From contig NZ_UWOP01000002.1 of the NCBI RefSeq assembly GCF_900604485.1, positions 124,001 to 188,000 on the forward strand: DNA of 64,000 nt. The letters run 5' to 3'. This DNA is from Enterococcus mediterraneensis. Its GTDB lineage: Bacteria > Bacillota > Bacilli > Lactobacillales > Enterococcaceae. How positions within the stretch are numbered: the stretch's first letter is position 1; each line of letters begins with the position of its first letter. The notes under the pieces were generated by a model. It was not told the origin of the DNA, ran no database searches, and worked only from the letters and a program-made list of their open reading frames with translations. Below, in pieces: positions 27,756 through 37,953 of the stretch. A program made the position numbers and the translations under genes.

Positions 27756-28367
27756 CTATTCAATAACTTTTAAAAGATCTTGTCTATACCCTACTGGCTG
27801 CTCAATACCAGCCAAGCCGTCAGCAGATGCTCCAGCTAGATAGTGTTGCAGCTGCCCACAAGATCCGTCAAAGACTACCTCTAATTCTGTCAACTGTAAA
27901 AAATCTGCTGGATGCATCAGAGAAGGTCGTTTCGGCAAAGTAACTGCTTGGGCGTTTTCCAAAATTTCACTAACGAATTGAGAACAGAAAAAATGCCAAG
28001 GACGCTTATTCTCGATGTTCAATCTACATAAAAAAAGACCTAATAAATTGTAACGATATCTGTTACGCATAGTAAGCATAGCAAAAATCTGCTGTTGTGC
28101 TAATTGTAAAGAACGCTGGTCTACCGGCAAACGTAATAATAAACAAGGCGTATGGGGATGATTTTTATAAAAACCCGACGCGATATTCTCTTCAATAAAC
28201 CCTGCAGGCAACGGAAAAAGCGGCTGTGTGCGGGCAAAACTATACATTTTTGTCAGCTTAGGGTCAAATACCAAAGCAATATGCGTAAATGTTTCCGCAG
28301 TACTAAAGCGAATCATTTTTGAAGTATAAGTTTCTGTCGAACTTAAAAAAAGATATATATAAGGCAT
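27756..28367 (-). CDS. Permuted papain-like (YiiX/DUF830-type) cysteine hydrolase family protein
   Basis: 203 residues. A His in THIALVF comes before a Cys in FFCSQFVSEIL, the order seen in circularly permuted NlpC/P60 (YiiX/YaeF-like) proteins. These act on amide or lipid ester bonds, but many members are uncharacterised. The ATG at 28365-28367 has AGGAGGCAGACT upstream and replaces a longer frame without such a site. No signal peptide. It stands alone between the antiterminator and msrA. Confidence 0.7.
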   Translation of the reverse strand: MPYIYLFLSSTETYTSKMIRFSTAETFTHIALVFDPKLTKMYSFARTQPLFPLPAGFIEENIASGFYKNHPHTPCLLLRLPVDQRSLQLAQQQIFAMLTMRNRYRYNLLGLFLCRLNIENKRPWHFFCSQFVSEILENAQAVTLPKRPSLMHPADFLQLTELEVVFDGSCGQLQHYLAGASADGLAGIEQPVGYRQDLLKVIE

Positions 28368-28658
28368 AGTCTGCCTCCTGTTCAAATTTAAATGTTGAGT
28401 CTCTTACGGAAAAAACCGCTGATATCCTCAGTTATTAGATAAAAAAGTAGCTCAAGCATAGCAAATAATGTCAAAAAAACATAGAGTTTTCGAAATATTT
28501 CATCTTCTATGGTAAAAAGTTCATTTTTTTATTAGCAAAACAATAAACTTACTCACAAAAAGAGCTTTGATTGGGCTGCGAATGCTTTGATAAAGTATAG
28601 TAACAGTAAGAAATAGTGAAGTTGTTGGGAAGAACAGCTAGATTGAGGAGGAGTTACG

Positions 28659-29486
28659 TTGACAAAAAATAAGTCTGAGATACTAACCATGATTTATAAC
28701 TTGATCATCAATCCCAATACTCGCGAATGGGAGCGCCAGAAACTGATCGAGACTAAAAACAAATTGAAAAACGATCGATTGTTTTGGTCCGAGATTGAAA
28801 ATTTAGAAGCTGTCTTGCGCCCTTTAGCTATCAGAAATAACCTTACTCCCGACGTCAGTGATTTTTATTTGAAAATCACTGACGATTCTAACGATGTAAA
28901 AAACTTTGATTGGTCCAAACACAAAATAACGGATCTCAACTATCAGGAGCAGGCAGTTTTTGCCGGCGGCTGTTTCTGGTGTATGGTACAACCTTTCGAA
29001 ACCAAACCAGGGATCTTGTCCGTATTATCTGGATACACCGGCGGACACATTCCAAATCCTAGCTATGATCAAGTCAGCAGCGGCACGACAGGACATGTGG
29101 AAGCTGTCGAAATTATTTTCGATAAACGGATCATAAGTTATGAAGAGTTGGTGACACTATACTTGCAATTAACTGATCCGACAGACAGCTTCGGACAATT
29201 TCAAGATCGCGGCGATCAATATCGGCCGATCATTTTTGTCCAAAATGAAGCGCAGAGACAGATCGCGGAAAAATCCAAAAAAGAATTACAGGAATCAGGT
29301 AGATACAGTCAGCCAATCGTAACTGAAATCAAAAAAGCCATCACCTTTTGGCCAGCAGAAAATTATCATCAACAGTTTTATAAAAAACAGCCAAAAAGAT
29401 ATAAACGAATCAAACACCAGCGACAGCAGCTCTTGAATTACCAACGGCTGATGAATAAGTTGCAGAGAACGTTTAGAAGAGGATAA
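28659..29486 (+). CDS. msrA: Peptide-methionine (S)-S-oxide reductase MsrA with N-terminal extension
   Basis: 275 residues. MsrA domain from about 97: catalytic Cys in [12 protein letters not shown], then [23 protein letters not shown] and the YHQQFY end. An extra N-terminal region of about 90 residues precedes it and resembles a small helical domain found fused to MsrA in lactic bacteria. It repairs oxidised methionine. The TTG start has GAGGAGGAG upstream. A basic C-terminal tail follows. Confidence 0.9.
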   Translation: MTKNKSEILTMIYNLIINPNTREWERQKLIETKNKLKNDRLFWSEIENLEAVLRPLAIRNNLTPDVSDFYLKITDDSNDVKNFDWSKHKITDLNYQEQAVFAGGCFWCMVQPFETKPGILSVLSGYTGGHIPNPSYDQVSSGTTGHVEAVEIIFDKRIISYEELVTLYLQLTDPTDSFGQFQDRGDQYRPIIFVQNEAQRQIAEKSKKELQESGRYSQPIVTEIKKAITFWPAENYHQQFYKKQPKRYKRIKHQRQQLLNYQRLMNKLQRTFRRG

Positions 29487-29659
29487 ATGTTGTCAGCATA
29501 CAAATGAGTCTTAATTTAAGATCTATATAAAATATACGAATGAAAAAAATTGAAAACTGCTTTACATTCACTATCTTTCTTATCTAATCCAATATAGATG
29601 AAAAAGAAGTATCTATGTGATTATGCTTCGGAGCATAGTTATTAAAAAGGAGGAACATT

Positions 29660-29962
29660 ATGATCAAAGTTGTTTTTACATATAGAACAGCCAAAGAAAA
29701 TTTACCTGAATTAATGGATAAATTTGCCGAATCCGCGAATAACCCCAAATTTATATCGGATGTAACAAGCAGTAAAATTGATATGTTTAAAAGAACAGAT
29801 GGTGATTATGTCTATGTGGTGTTAGACATCTATTATAATTCACGTGAGGATTATGAAACGAGGACGAGATTTGAACGGAGTTTAGCCGAATGGAACGAGA
29901 TTTGGTTCTCACCTAACAATAAACATGAAGAGATCAGTGTAGAGGTTTTTGATATTCTATAA
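29660..29962 (+). CDS. Small protein, possible dimeric alpha/beta-barrel (ABM-like) fold
   Basis: 100 residues, start MIKVVFTYRTAKENLPELMDK; AAAAAGGAGGAACATT precedes the ATG. The alternation of strand and helix, with an opening strand followed by an amphipathic helix, resembles antibiotic-biosynthesis-monooxygenase-like proteins. No catalytic residues can be assigned. Single-gene unit followed by a strong terminator. Confidence 0.55.
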   Translation: MIKVVFTYRTAKENLPELMDKFAESANNPKFISDVTSSKIDMFKRTDGDYVYVVLDIYYNSREDYETRTRFERSLAEWNEIWFSPNNKHEEISVEVFDIL

Positions 29963-30115
29963 AAGTTTTTGTTTGATTTTTATAGCATTAACAGATTTTG
30001 CCTATCCAGTAATAGACACCTAGGCTAACCTTTTTTCGACAAAACAACTCCTTGTCATATGAAGATGGTAACAAAATTGACAAAATTCCTATACTTTGAA
30101 AATTAATACTTACAA

Positions 30116-30160
30116 AAAAACAAACCGAGTCCTTTTTGAAAGGGTCTCGGTTTGTTTTTC
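30116..30160. terminator. Bidirectional terminator
   Basis: CAAACCGAG (30121-30129) / CTCGGTTTG (30146-30154), flanked by A-run and T-run. Between convergent genes. Confidence 0.85.
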
Positions 30161-30192
30161 CCACTCAGTTTTCAACTATGATAATATCTCAA

Positions 30193-31644
30193 TCAATCCA
30201 TCGAGATATCGTAAGATTTTTCATCTTCTTTGACTTTCGCTTCTTTTTCTTCTACCAAGCTAGGGTCCATTTTATTAGCTGCTAGTATGAATGGTGTCCA
30301 AATCAATGCAGCAACCGTTAAGTTGACCAACGTCAATACGATAGCACGCCAGTCTCCAGCGGTCGCTAAGAATCCACTAAGAACTGTCGGCATTACCCAG
30401 ATCACATTCACTACGACCGGACGAACCAGTCCTGTCATTGTCGCAAAATAAGCGATAGTTGCGGTTGCTAACGGTGCTAAGATGAATGGGATCATCATCA
30501 ACGTATTCAACACGACAGGTAAACCGAACATCACCGGCTCATTGATATTGAAGAGACCCGGTGCGATCCCTAACTTACCGACTGTTTTGTAATCTGCACG
30601 TTTAGAAAAGAGCAAAATTGAGATCAGTAACACTAGCGTTACACCAGCGCCGCCTGGCCATACAAATGCTTCAAAGGATCCGGCAACCCAGCGGAACGGA
30701 ATCGGTTCACCATTTTGGAACGCATTCGTATTTTCCACCATTGCAGTACCATAAAGAGTTTGAAGTACCGGTGACATGATATTAGTGCCGTGAAGACCGA
30801 AGAACCATAATACATGGACTAATAACACGATCACAAAGACTGCGCCATACCCTTGTGAAAGATTCATCAACGGACGTTGGATCATGTCTGAGATCCAATC
30901 GATCAATGGCATACCGACTGCTTGTCGGAAAACATAATGAATCGTTCCGACTGTGTATAAAGCGACTGCCGCAGGAATGATCGCCGCAAATGCTTTAGAA
31001 ACAGCAGGCGGTACAGAATCAGGCATCCGAATAATGATATTTTTACGAATCAAGAATGCAAAAATGATAACTGAAATAAAACCAAAGATCATTGCAGTGA
31101 AAAGACCTGAACCTCCCATATAGCGCCCAAAGTTAAAGTAACCCCAAGCTCCTAATGTTAACGATTGTCCGCCTCCCTCAACTGCTTCTAATACACCGCC
31201 AGCCTCTGAAATCATTTCTGCTGTTTCTGGATTCAACGTTTCCGGCAATGTCAAAACAGCTGAAGCTGCATCTGGTAAACCAATAATAAATGCGACTGTC
31301 GAAACGATACTTCCAGAAACTGGGTCGACTCCATAAGCACGTGCTAAGTTTGCTCCCAATGAAATCGCAAAGACCACCGCCATGACTGCGAGAGTTCCGT
31401 TCCAAATCAAACCATTCACGCCGATGACCGGTGTGAAGAAATTCGTAATAGCATTATCAGGACCTATATATGTATTCGGAAAGTCCCTCATAAAAGCGTT
31501 CAACAGCACAGCGATGGCACCAGCCATAGTTGCCGGCATCGTACCGATAAAAGCATCTCTTAGCGCCACTAAATGTTTTTCGGAGCCGATCTTTGCCGCG
31601 ATCGGCAAGATATAGCGCTCCATCCAATTCATTAACCCTTCCAT
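30193..31644 (-). CDS. PTS EIIC, lactose/cellobiose family (CelB-like)
   Basis: 483 residues, about ten membrane helices, typical EIIC features (RDAFIGTMPATMAGAIAVL, GLFNINEPVMFGLPVVLN). It is the membrane permease of a beta-glucoside-type PTS; no EIIA or EIIB gene is adjacent, so it must use partners encoded elsewhere. The ATG follows AGGAGGACAAACA. A candidate cre site lies in its long leader. The C-terminal tail is charged. Confidence 0.88.
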   Translation of the reverse strand: MEGLMNWMERYILPIAAKIGSEKHLVALRDAFIGTMPATMAGAIAVLLNAFMRDFPNTYIGPDNAITNFFTPVIGVNGLIWNGTLAVMAVVFAISLGANLARAYGVDPVSGSIVSTVAFIIGLPDAASAVLTLPETLNPETAEMISEAGGVLEAVEGGGQSLTLGAWGYFNFGRYMGGSGLFTAMIFGFISVIIFAFLIRKNIIIRMPDSVPPAVSKAFAAIIPAAVALYTVGTIHYVFRQAVGMPLIDWISDMIQRPLMNLSQGYGAVFVIVLLVHVLWFFGLHGTNIMSPVLQTLYGTAMVENTNAFQNGEPIPFRWVAGSFEAFVWPGGAGVTLVLLISILLFSKRADYKTVGKLGIAPGLFNINEPVMFGLPVVLNTLMMIPFILAPLATATIAYFATMTGLVRPVVVNVIWVMPTVLSGFLATAGDWRAIVLTLVNLTVAALIWTPFILAANKMDPSLVEEKEAKVKEDEKSYDISMD

Positions 31645-31806
31645 TGTTTGTCCTCCTCTTTAATCTGATTCCTTCTTTCCTTAAAATTCTACGTGACAAT
31701 AAATCCTTACAATAACATATATACTATTTAAAAAAACATCTGTCCTCCTTTTGTATTTTTATATATTTATTATTGTATTATCATTTTATCATAAATTATT
31801 AATTTT

Positions 31807-31821
31807 ATAAAACGTTTACAT
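31807..31821 (-). promoter_or_regulatory. Candidate CcpA (cre) site upstream of the EIIC gene
   Basis: ATGTAAACGTTTTAT on the minus strand matches the cre consensus WTGNAANCGNWNNCW with one mismatch. It suggests carbon catabolite repression. Confidence 0.5.
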
Positions 31822-31873
31822 CTTTTTAAAATAACAAATATTCTGTAACAGACTATATAAAATCAAAAAAGAA

Positions 31874-31922
31874 GACCGTTCGGAGAGAGTCAGATAAGAT
31901 CCGACTTTTCTCCAAACGGTCT
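31874..31922 (-). terminator. Terminator after the ABC exporter pair
   Basis: AGACCGTT...GGAGA...GTC pairs with GAC...TCTCC...AACGGTCT, a long stem with small internal mismatches, followed by TCTTTTTTGATT on the minus strand. Confidence 0.8.
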
Positions 31923-31934
31923 GCAAATGAGCAA

Positions 31935-33821
31935 TCAATCCAGCTCCAATGCGCCTGTATATAATTGATAGTACACACCTTTTTCAGCCAATAAACTGTC
32001 ATGATCCCCACGCTCAATGATCCTTCCATGATCCAAGACCATGATGACATCGGAATTTTTGATGGTAGACAATCGGTGGGCAATGACAAATACTGTACGT
32101 CCTTGCATCAAGGAATCCATCCCCCGCTGAACGATCCCTTCTGTCCGGGTATCGATACTGCTGGTAGCTTCATCCAAAATCATAACCGGCGGATCAGCGA
32201 TGGCTGCCCGAGCAATCGCCAATAATTGGCGCTGGCCTTGAGATAGGCCTTCACCATCGCCAGTGATCACTGTATCGTACCCATCAGGAAGATTCGCAAT
32301 AAAGTCTTCTGCATTGGCAAGTTTGGCGGCATTGATCACATCTTCATCGGTAGCATCCAATTTTCCATAACGGATATTCTCTCTGACAGTTCCGGTAAAC
32401 AAATGGGTATCTTGCAAAACGATCCCCAATGAACGACGCAATGAGTTTTTTTGGATCTTTTTGATATCGATCCCGTCATAACGGATCTTTCCTTCTTGAA
32501 TATCATAAAAGCGATTGATCAGATTGGTGATTGTGGTTTTTCCGGCACCGGTCGCTCCAACGAATGCAACTTTTTGACCAGGTTTTGCATATAGATTGAT
32601 ATCTTTCAAGACCATTTGATTGTCGTTGTATCCGAAATCAACTGATTCGAATACCACGTCCCCGGTGACTTCCGTGTAAGAAACACTGCCGTCTTTTCTC
32701 GGATATTTCCATGCCCAAGTGCCTGTACGGGTTTTTGATTCGATCAAATCCCCCGCTTCTTTTTTTACATGAACCAGTGTAACCTTACCGTCATCGACTT
32801 CTGGCTCCTCATCCAATAGTTGGAAAAGTCGTTCCGCGCCGGCTAACGCCATGATAACAAAATTGATCTGTTGAGAGATCTGTGCAATCGGATTGTTCAA
32901 TGAACGACTCAGCTGTAAGAAAGAAGCCAATTGCCCAATCGTCAGCTGGATCGCTCCTCTAACAGAGAGTAATCCTCCTACCACAGCAATCAAACAATAT
33001 TGGATATTCAATAAATTCATCATGATCGGCATCAACGAGTTTGCATGGACGTTGGCACTGGTAGCATTACGGCGCAACTCTTCGTTCAATTCATCAAAAC
33101 CTGTGATAACTTTTTGTTCATGATTAAAAACTTTGACTACTTTTTGCCCGTGGACCATCTCTTCGATATAACCATTCAGCTTTCCTAACGAATGCTGTTG
33201 CGCACCAAAATAACTGCCCGCTTTTCCAGAGATGATCCGAATCATGATCATCATGAATGTGACTGAGACCAGAACGATCAGCGTCATTGGCACACTCACA
33301 GAAAACATAGCGATGAAAACTGCGATAAACGTGACAAAAGCGGCAAATAAATTGGGGATACTTTGAGAGATCATCTGACGCAACGTATCGATATCATTGG
33401 TGTAATAACTCATGATATCCCCTTGGGTCCGCTGATCAAAATAACGGATCGGCAGTGTTTCCATATGAGTGAAAAGGTCGTCACGGATTTTTTTCTGTGT
33501 TCCTTGAGAGACTGTCACCATGATAATATTGAACAGCCATGTAGCTAAAATACCCGCCAGATAGATTGCACCCATACGGATAATAGCTGTCAGCAATCCA
33601 GAGAAATCTCGACTGTTACCTTGGAGGATCGGCGTGATATAGTCATCGATGACAGTTTGCAAAAATAATGAACCGCGAACATTCGCAAAAGCAGAAAATA
33701 AGATACAGATGACTACTAACAAAAGCTGTAATTTATAATCCTGCCACATATAGCGGAACAATCGTTTTAATGTCGCTGTTGGTCGTTCAGAACGTCTAGT
33801 ATACGGCTTAATTCGCTTCAT
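31935..33821 (-). CDS. Heterodimeric ABC exporter subunit (EfrB/LmrD-like, catalytic Walker B)
   Basis: 628 residues: exporter domain with six helices, then ATPase domain with Walker A GATGAGKTT, signature LSQGQRQ and Walker B VMILDEATSSIDT. The Walker B Glu is intact but the signature has Q in place of the first G. An insertion between the domains (about 375-405, KTRTGTWAWKYPRKDGSVSY) is characteristic of this subunit type. The ATG at 33819-33821 lies inside the end of the partner gene (14-nt overlap). Multidrug export is the usual role of such pairs. Confidence 0.88.
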   Translation of the reverse strand: MKRIKPYTRRSERPTATLKRLFRYMWQDYKLQLLLVVICILFSAFANVRGSLFLQTVIDDYITPILQGNSRDFSGLLTAIIRMGAIYLAGILATWLFNIIMVTVSQGTQKKIRDDLFTHMETLPIRYFDQRTQGDIMSYYTNDIDTLRQMISQSIPNLFAAFVTFIAVFIAMFSVSVPMTLIVLVSVTFMMIMIRIISGKAGSYFGAQQHSLGKLNGYIEEMVHGQKVVKVFNHEQKVITGFDELNEELRRNATSANVHANSLMPIMMNLLNIQYCLIAVVGGLLSVRGAIQLTIGQLASFLQLSRSLNNPIAQISQQINFVIMALAGAERLFQLLDEEPEVDDGKVTLVHVKKEAGDLIESKTRTGTWAWKYPRKDGSVSYTEVTGDVVFESVDFGYNDNQMVLKDINLYAKPGQKVAFVGATGAGKTTITNLINRFYDIQEGKIRYDGIDIKKIQKNSLRRSLGIVLQDTHLFTGTVRENIRYGKLDATDEDVINAAKLANAEDFIANLPDGYDTVITGDGEGLSQGQRQLLAIARAAIADPPVMILDEATSSIDTRTEGIVQRGMDSLMQGRTVFVIAHRLSTIKNSDVIMVLDHGRIIERGDHDSLLAEKGVYYQLYTGALELD

Positions 33822-35547
33822 GACTGCCAAATCCTTTCTGTTGAGTGTCATAGATTTCCTGATAGATGGCGTTTTCTTTTAATAATTCATCATGGGTACC
33901 GATACCGTGGATCATCCCTTTGTCCATAACGATGATTTTATCCGCGTCAGAAACAGAAGAGATCCTTTGGGCGATGATAAAGGTTGTGGTTCCTGGGATC
34001 TCTTTTTTCAAGCCTTGTCGGATCAATGTATCGGTTTTGGTATCTACCGCTGAAGTTGAATCATCTAAAATCAGGATCTTCGGTTTTTTCAAAAGCGCGC
34101 GAGCAATCGTCAATCGCTGCTTTTGACCACCGGATACGTTCGACCCGCCTTGAGCAATCGGTGTTTGATATTTTTCAGGAAATTCTTGGATAAAAGGATC
34201 AGCTTGAGAGATCTTAGCCATTTTCTCGATTTCTTCTTCGCTGGCGTTTTCATCTCCCCAGCGTAAATTGGAAGCAATCGTTCCCGAAAACAGGACGTTG
34301 TTTTGCAAGACCATCGAAACATTGTCCCGTAAAGTGACCAGATCGTAGTCTTTCACATTGACGCCCCCTACCAGCACTTCGCCGCTGGTAGCATCATAAA
34401 GCCGTGGGATCAATTGTACCAATGTAGATTTCGAACTCCCGGTACCGCCGATCACTCCGATGACTTCTCCGGCTTCGGCTTTGAAGGAAACATGTTTCAA
34501 TGCCAATTTTTCCGGATCGTTGGCATAACTGAAGCACACATCCTTAAACTCAACAGCACCATCAGAGATTTCGGTTAATGCTTTTTCATTATTTGCCAGA
34601 TCGCTTTCTTCATCCAATACCTCTACGATCCGTTCTCCACTGGCACGGGCGATCAAGATCATGACAAATATCATTGAAAGCATATTTAAACTCATCAATG
34701 TCTGCATCGCATACGTAAACATACTCACCAATTCACCGGTAGTCATCTGTGCATCGACTACTAGATGCGCCCCCAGCCAGGACAGCAAAAGCATCGTCGC
34801 ATACATACAAAATTGGAGCAATGGCGCATTGAAGGCTACTGTACGCTCTGCTTTTGAGAATGTATTGAAGATCTCAGCAGAAACGTTTTCGAATTTTTCC
34901 CCTTCATGCTTTTCACGAACATAGGATTTTACCACCCGGATCCCTTGCAGGTTTTCTTGGACAACGTTATTCATTTTATCGTAAATCCGAAAAACCTTTT
35001 CAAATAACGGATGGGCGATCCGTACGACGATAAACAGCCCTACTGCTAAAATCGGCAGAACAATCAAAAAAGTAGATGCCAGCTCAGCATTGATGGAAAA
35101 TGCCATGATCAATGAAAAAATCAGCATCAACGGACTGCGAATCAGCATCCGGATCACCATTTGATATGCATTCTGAACATTCGTTACATCTGTGGTCAAC
35201 CGAGTCACCAGACTGTTGGTAGAAAAACGGTCGATGTTGCTGAAAGAATAGCTTTGGATCTTACGGAACATCGCGCCACGCAGATTTTTCGCAAACCCCG
35301 CCGAAGCGATCGCCGCGAACCTCCCTGATAACGTTCCCAAAACTAAAGCAAGCAATGCACAAACTAATAAAATCGCGCCATAAAACAAAATCGCCTGCTG
35401 GTCGCCTTTTTCAATCCCCCGGTCAATCAGCATCGCGATCACTAATGGAATAATAATATCTAACGCGCACTCCCCTGCAACAAAAAGCGGAGTATAAAAA
35501 GTAGGACGCTTGTACTCGCCCACATGTTGTACTAATTTTTTTAACAT
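33808..35547 (-). CDS. Heterodimeric ABC exporter subunit (EfrA/LmrC-like, degenerate Walker B)
   Basis: 579 residues, six membrane helices (about 1-310) and ATPase domain with Walker A GGTGSSKSTL, signature VSGGQKQR and Walker B ILILDDSTSAVDT, where Asp replaces the catalytic Glu. This subunit thus supplies the degenerate nucleotide site together with the partner's LSQGQ signature. First gene of the two-gene operon, with AAGGAGG upstream. Confidence 0.88.
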   Translation of the reverse strand: MLKKLVQHVGEYKRPTFYTPLFVAGECALDIIIPLVIAMLIDRGIEKGDQQAILFYGAILLVCALLALVLGTLSGRFAAIASAGFAKNLRGAMFRKIQSYSFSNIDRFSTNSLVTRLTTDVTNVQNAYQMVIRMLIRSPLMLIFSLIMAFSINAELASTFLIVLPILAVGLFIVVRIAHPLFEKVFRIYDKMNNVVQENLQGIRVVKSYVREKHEGEKFENVSAEIFNTFSKAERTVAFNAPLLQFCMYATMLLLSWLGAHLVVDAQMTTGELVSMFTYAMQTLMSLNMLSMIFVMILIARASGERIVEVLDEESDLANNEKALTEISDGAVEFKDVCFSYANDPEKLALKHVSFKAEAGEVIGVIGGTGSSKSTLVQLIPRLYDATSGEVLVGGVNVKDYDLVTLRDNVSMVLQNNVLFSGTIASNLRWGDENASEEEIEKMAKISQADPFIQEFPEKYQTPIAQGGSNVSGGQKQRLTIARALLKKPKILILDDSTSAVDTKTDTLIRQGLKKEIPGTTTFIIAQRISSVSDADKIIVMDKGMIHGIGTHDELLKENAIYQEIYDTQQKGFGSHEAN

Positions 35548-35684
35548 ATCTATCCTCCTTTTATTATTAAGTATAAACTATTTTTACATAACTGGGATGA
35601 AAGAAGTATTGAAAAAATGACTTATAAAGACTATTTCTTTTTCTCAAGAAGTTGCTATAATACAGAAAACAGGAGGGAAAAAGT

Positions 35685-35978
35685 ATGAGTGAAAAACAAT
35701 ACTCTTTTGAATCAAAGATTTATTCTTCCGAAGTGGGCAAAGGCGGCGCCTATGTTATCTTTCCCTATGACGTGCGTCAGGAATTCAATAAAGGCCGCGT
35801 AAAAGTCCATGCCACTTTCGATGAAGAACCCTATGACGGCAGTATCGTCAACATGGGCATAAAAAATCCTGACGGCTCCATCTGTTACATCATTGGAATC
35901 AGAAAAGATATTCGTAAAAAAATCGGCAAAGATATCGGCGACACCATCCAAGTTACTATCCAAGAGAAGATTGAATAA
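35685..35978 (+). CDS. DUF1905 family protein
   Basis: 97 residues, all-beta DUF1905 fold (GKGGAYVIFPYDVRQEF, GIRKDIRKKIGKDIGDTI). Function unknown. AGGAGGGAAAAAGT precedes the ATG. Single-gene unit with terminator. Confidence 0.85.
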   Translation: MSEKQYSFESKIYSSEVGKGGAYVIFPYDVRQEFNKGRVKVHATFDEEPYDGSIVNMGIKNPDGSICYIIGIRKDIRKKIGKDIGDTIQVTIQEKIE

Positions 35979-36008
35979 GCAATAGTTACAAGAAAAAGAC
36001 TAATGATC

Positions 36009-36054
36009 AATAAAGCGACCCTCAGAAGTTAGGTAAAATGAGGGTCGCTTTATT
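36009..36054. terminator. Bidirectional terminator
   Basis: Perfect 16-bp stem AATAAAGCGACCCTCA (36009-36024) / TGAGGGTCGCTTTATT (36039-36054) between convergent DUF1905 and queG. Confidence 0.9.
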
Positions 36055-36065
36055 CTTATTCTATA

Positions 36066-37247
36066 TTACTTGTCATCTTTTCGACGTTTTTTCTTATTGG
36101 CATTTTGCAGCTGCAGGATCGCTTGTTCCATTTCATACGCAGCCTCTGGATCTTCTTCTTTTGCCAATAGCTGCTCCAGCTGATTGATCCACTGATCCGG
36201 TTCTTTATTTCCTAATCTGCCGATCGCCCATGCTGCCGTACCTCGGATCACCGGCCGCACGTCTTCTTGGGCGCATAATAAAATTTCCGGCAGTGCACTG
36301 CGGTCCCCAAGATTGGCTAATGCGATGATCGCGTTTCTCTGTAGCGGTTTTTTCCCTCGCCAAGACCCAGCCAAATGACCGAATTGGAGTTTGAAACCTT
36401 TATTGGATAATTGAAGCATCGGTTTTAGTTTTGGATAGACTGCATCCACTTCCGGTTCCATTTCTTCATGAAAATGGAAATCTTTGCCTTGATTGTAAGG
36501 ACAAACCAACTGACAAATATCACAGCCGTAAATGACGTTGCGGATCTTCTTCCGGTATTCTTCCGGCATCATCCCTTTAGTCTGTGTTTGATAAGATAGA
36601 CAGCGCTGTGCATTCAAGCGTCCGTCACCCAATAATGCTTTTGTTGGACAGGCAGTCACACACCGAGTACAGTCCCCACAGCCGAACGGCACTGGCTCAT
36701 CTACTTCAAAACGGATGTTGGTTACGATCTCACCTAGATAAACAAAAGAGCCGAACTCTTCTGTGATCAATAAACCGTTCCTTCCGATAAATCCCAGACC
36801 CGCACGCTGCGCCACTGCTACGTCTACCAACTCGCCGGTATCCACTTGCGGGGCAAAGCGCCAGTTTTCTTGTTCTTCGATGCTTTCTGCTTGTGTTTTG
36901 ATAAATTCGATCAATTTTTCTAAGCGATCTCGTAAAATATTATGATAATCGATCCCCCAAGAAGCTCTTGCAAACATGCCACGTTTTTCATCCCGCGGGA
37001 CTTCCTGATGCATTTTCGTTGGATAAGCTAAAGCGATGGCAATGATTGTTTGCGGATTTTCAAACGTTTTTTCCGGATAGATTCTTTCTTCTACTACTTG
37101 ATGTTCAAAACCGGAGTTATAGCCCCGTGCCCGCTGTTCATGCAGTGAAGCTTCTAATTCATAAAAAGGCTCCGCGGAAGCGAATCCGATTTTATCGATC
37201 CCGATGCGCTTGCTTTCTGCAATGATTTTTTCTTTTAACGATTGCAT
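36066..37247 (-). CDS. queG: Epoxyqueuosine reductase QueG
   Basis: 393 residues. N-terminal cobalamin-binding QueG domain, then two 4Fe-4S motifs ([16 protein letters not shown] and [11 protein letters not shown]) and a C-terminal HEAT-like segment ([19 protein letters not shown]). It performs the last step of queuosine synthesis, reducing epoxyqueuosine in tRNA. It follows queT with a 2-bp gap, so uptake of precursor and final reduction are co-expressed. A lysine-rich C-terminal tail (KKKRRKDDK) is present. Confidence 0.95.
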   Translation of the reverse strand: MQSLKEKIIAESKRIGIDKIGFASAEPFYELEASLHEQRARGYNSGFEHQVVEERIYPEKTFENPQTIIAIALAYPTKMHQEVPRDEKRGMFARASWGIDYHNILRDRLEKLIEFIKTQAESIEEQENWRFAPQVDTGELVDVAVAQRAGLGFIGRNGLLITEEFGSFVYLGEIVTNIRFEVDEPVPFGCGDCTRCVTACPTKALLGDGRLNAQRCLSYQTQTKGMMPEEYRKKIRNVIYGCDICQLVCPYNQGKDFHFHEEMEPEVDAVYPKLKPMLQLSNKGFKLQFGHLAGSWRGKKPLQRNAIIALANLGDRSALPEILLCAQEDVRPVIRGTAAWAIGRLGNKEPDQWINQLEQLLAKEEDPEAAYEMEQAILQLQNANKKKRRKDDK

Positions 37248-37249
37248 GC

Positions 37250-37795
37250 TTACTTCCCACTCCCTTTCTTTTGATATTGCTGAAACATTTGGACGAAAGG
37301 TTTTTTCAACAACAGATAAAACACGACTGTACCAATCCCATGCATAACGTCAAATGAAAGACCCGCAAGATAATACGGAATAAATTGTTTTACGCCCCAA
37401 AAAGGTGCAAGCATCGCTGAAACTAGGAGTCCATAAAGAATACTGGCAAAAAAAGCCAGCAGCAATTGAGCAAAAGGTGCTTTCTTTAAGGGTGTGTATT
37501 TTCGAAGAATACCTGCGAACAAAATAATACACGCAAAAGATAAAATCTGTGCGATCGTCCAGATACCCATTCCTAAATAAAAATTTGTGATCAATATAGA
37601 TAGCGAACCGATGATCAGTGCAGGAACAATACCAATATGAACTGTCACAATCAACAGTACAGCTGTTATCGGTTGTACGTTGGGAAGAACAGAAGTCAGT
37701 AAACGTCCAACGACACATACAGCTGTCAATAACGCCATAACGGCAACTTCGCGGGTTGTAAATATATTTTGCTTTTTAATCTGAAATTCCTCCAA
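37250..37795 (-). CDS. queT: QueT, ECF transporter S component for queuosine precursor
   Basis: 181 residues from a TTG at 37795; about six membrane helices, typical QueT/COG4708 motifs ([20 protein letters not shown]). The strong ribosome binding site GGAGGA (37791-37796) lies at and after that TTG, so the true start may be the ATT codon at 37778-37780, 8 nt further on, giving 176 residues. S components bind the ligand and use a shared ECF energising module encoded elsewhere. The co-transcribed queG supports a preQ1/queuosine precursor as substrate. Confidence 0.88.
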   Translation of the reverse strand: MEEFQIKKQNIFTTREVAVMALLTAVCVVGRLLTSVLPNVQPITAVLLIVTVHIGIVPALIIGSLSILITNFYLGMGIWTIAQILSFACIILFAGILRKYTPLKKAPFAQLLLAFFASILYGLLVSAMLAPFWGVKQFIPYYLAGLSFDVMHGIGTVVFYLLLKKPFVQMFQQYQKKGSGK

Positions 37796-37845
37796 ACGTC
37801 TTTGTTGTTAGTTTAGCACAGGATCCCTCTCGCAGGAATCAGAGG
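37780..37845 (-). promoter_or_regulatory. Candidate translational switch in the queT leader
   Basis: The leader hairpin CCTCT-loop-AGAGG (37826-37845) has a 10-nt loop containing ATTCCT, complementary to AGGAAT of the ribosome binding site. TCTGATTCCT could pair with AGGAAT-TT-CAGA (37780-37791) when the hairpin opens. queT genes are often under preQ1 riboswitches; no known preQ1 class consensus was matched here. Confidence 0.4.
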
Positions 37846-37904
37846 AAAGAAATTTATTTATAATAATTTTATGTTGCCAGCTTTTCCATTGGTAAATAAT
37901 AATA

Positions 37905-37950
37905 AAAAGCCCTATGTTCAAAATAGGGCTTCTCGAACATAGGGTTTTTA
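37905..37950 (-). terminator. Terminator after the hemerythrin-like gene, with nested alternative hairpin
   Basis: On the minus strand CCCTATGTTC pairs with GAACATAGGG followed by CTTTTTATT. An alternative shorter hairpin AGCCCTAT/ATAGGGCT uses part of the same sequence. Confidence 0.75.
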
Positions 37951-37953
37951 TAT

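Noticed and set aside
37826-37845. Assignment of the queT leader to a known preQ1 riboswitch class
   Set aside because: Hairpin and tail do not match the class I, II or III consensus; reported only as a candidate switch.
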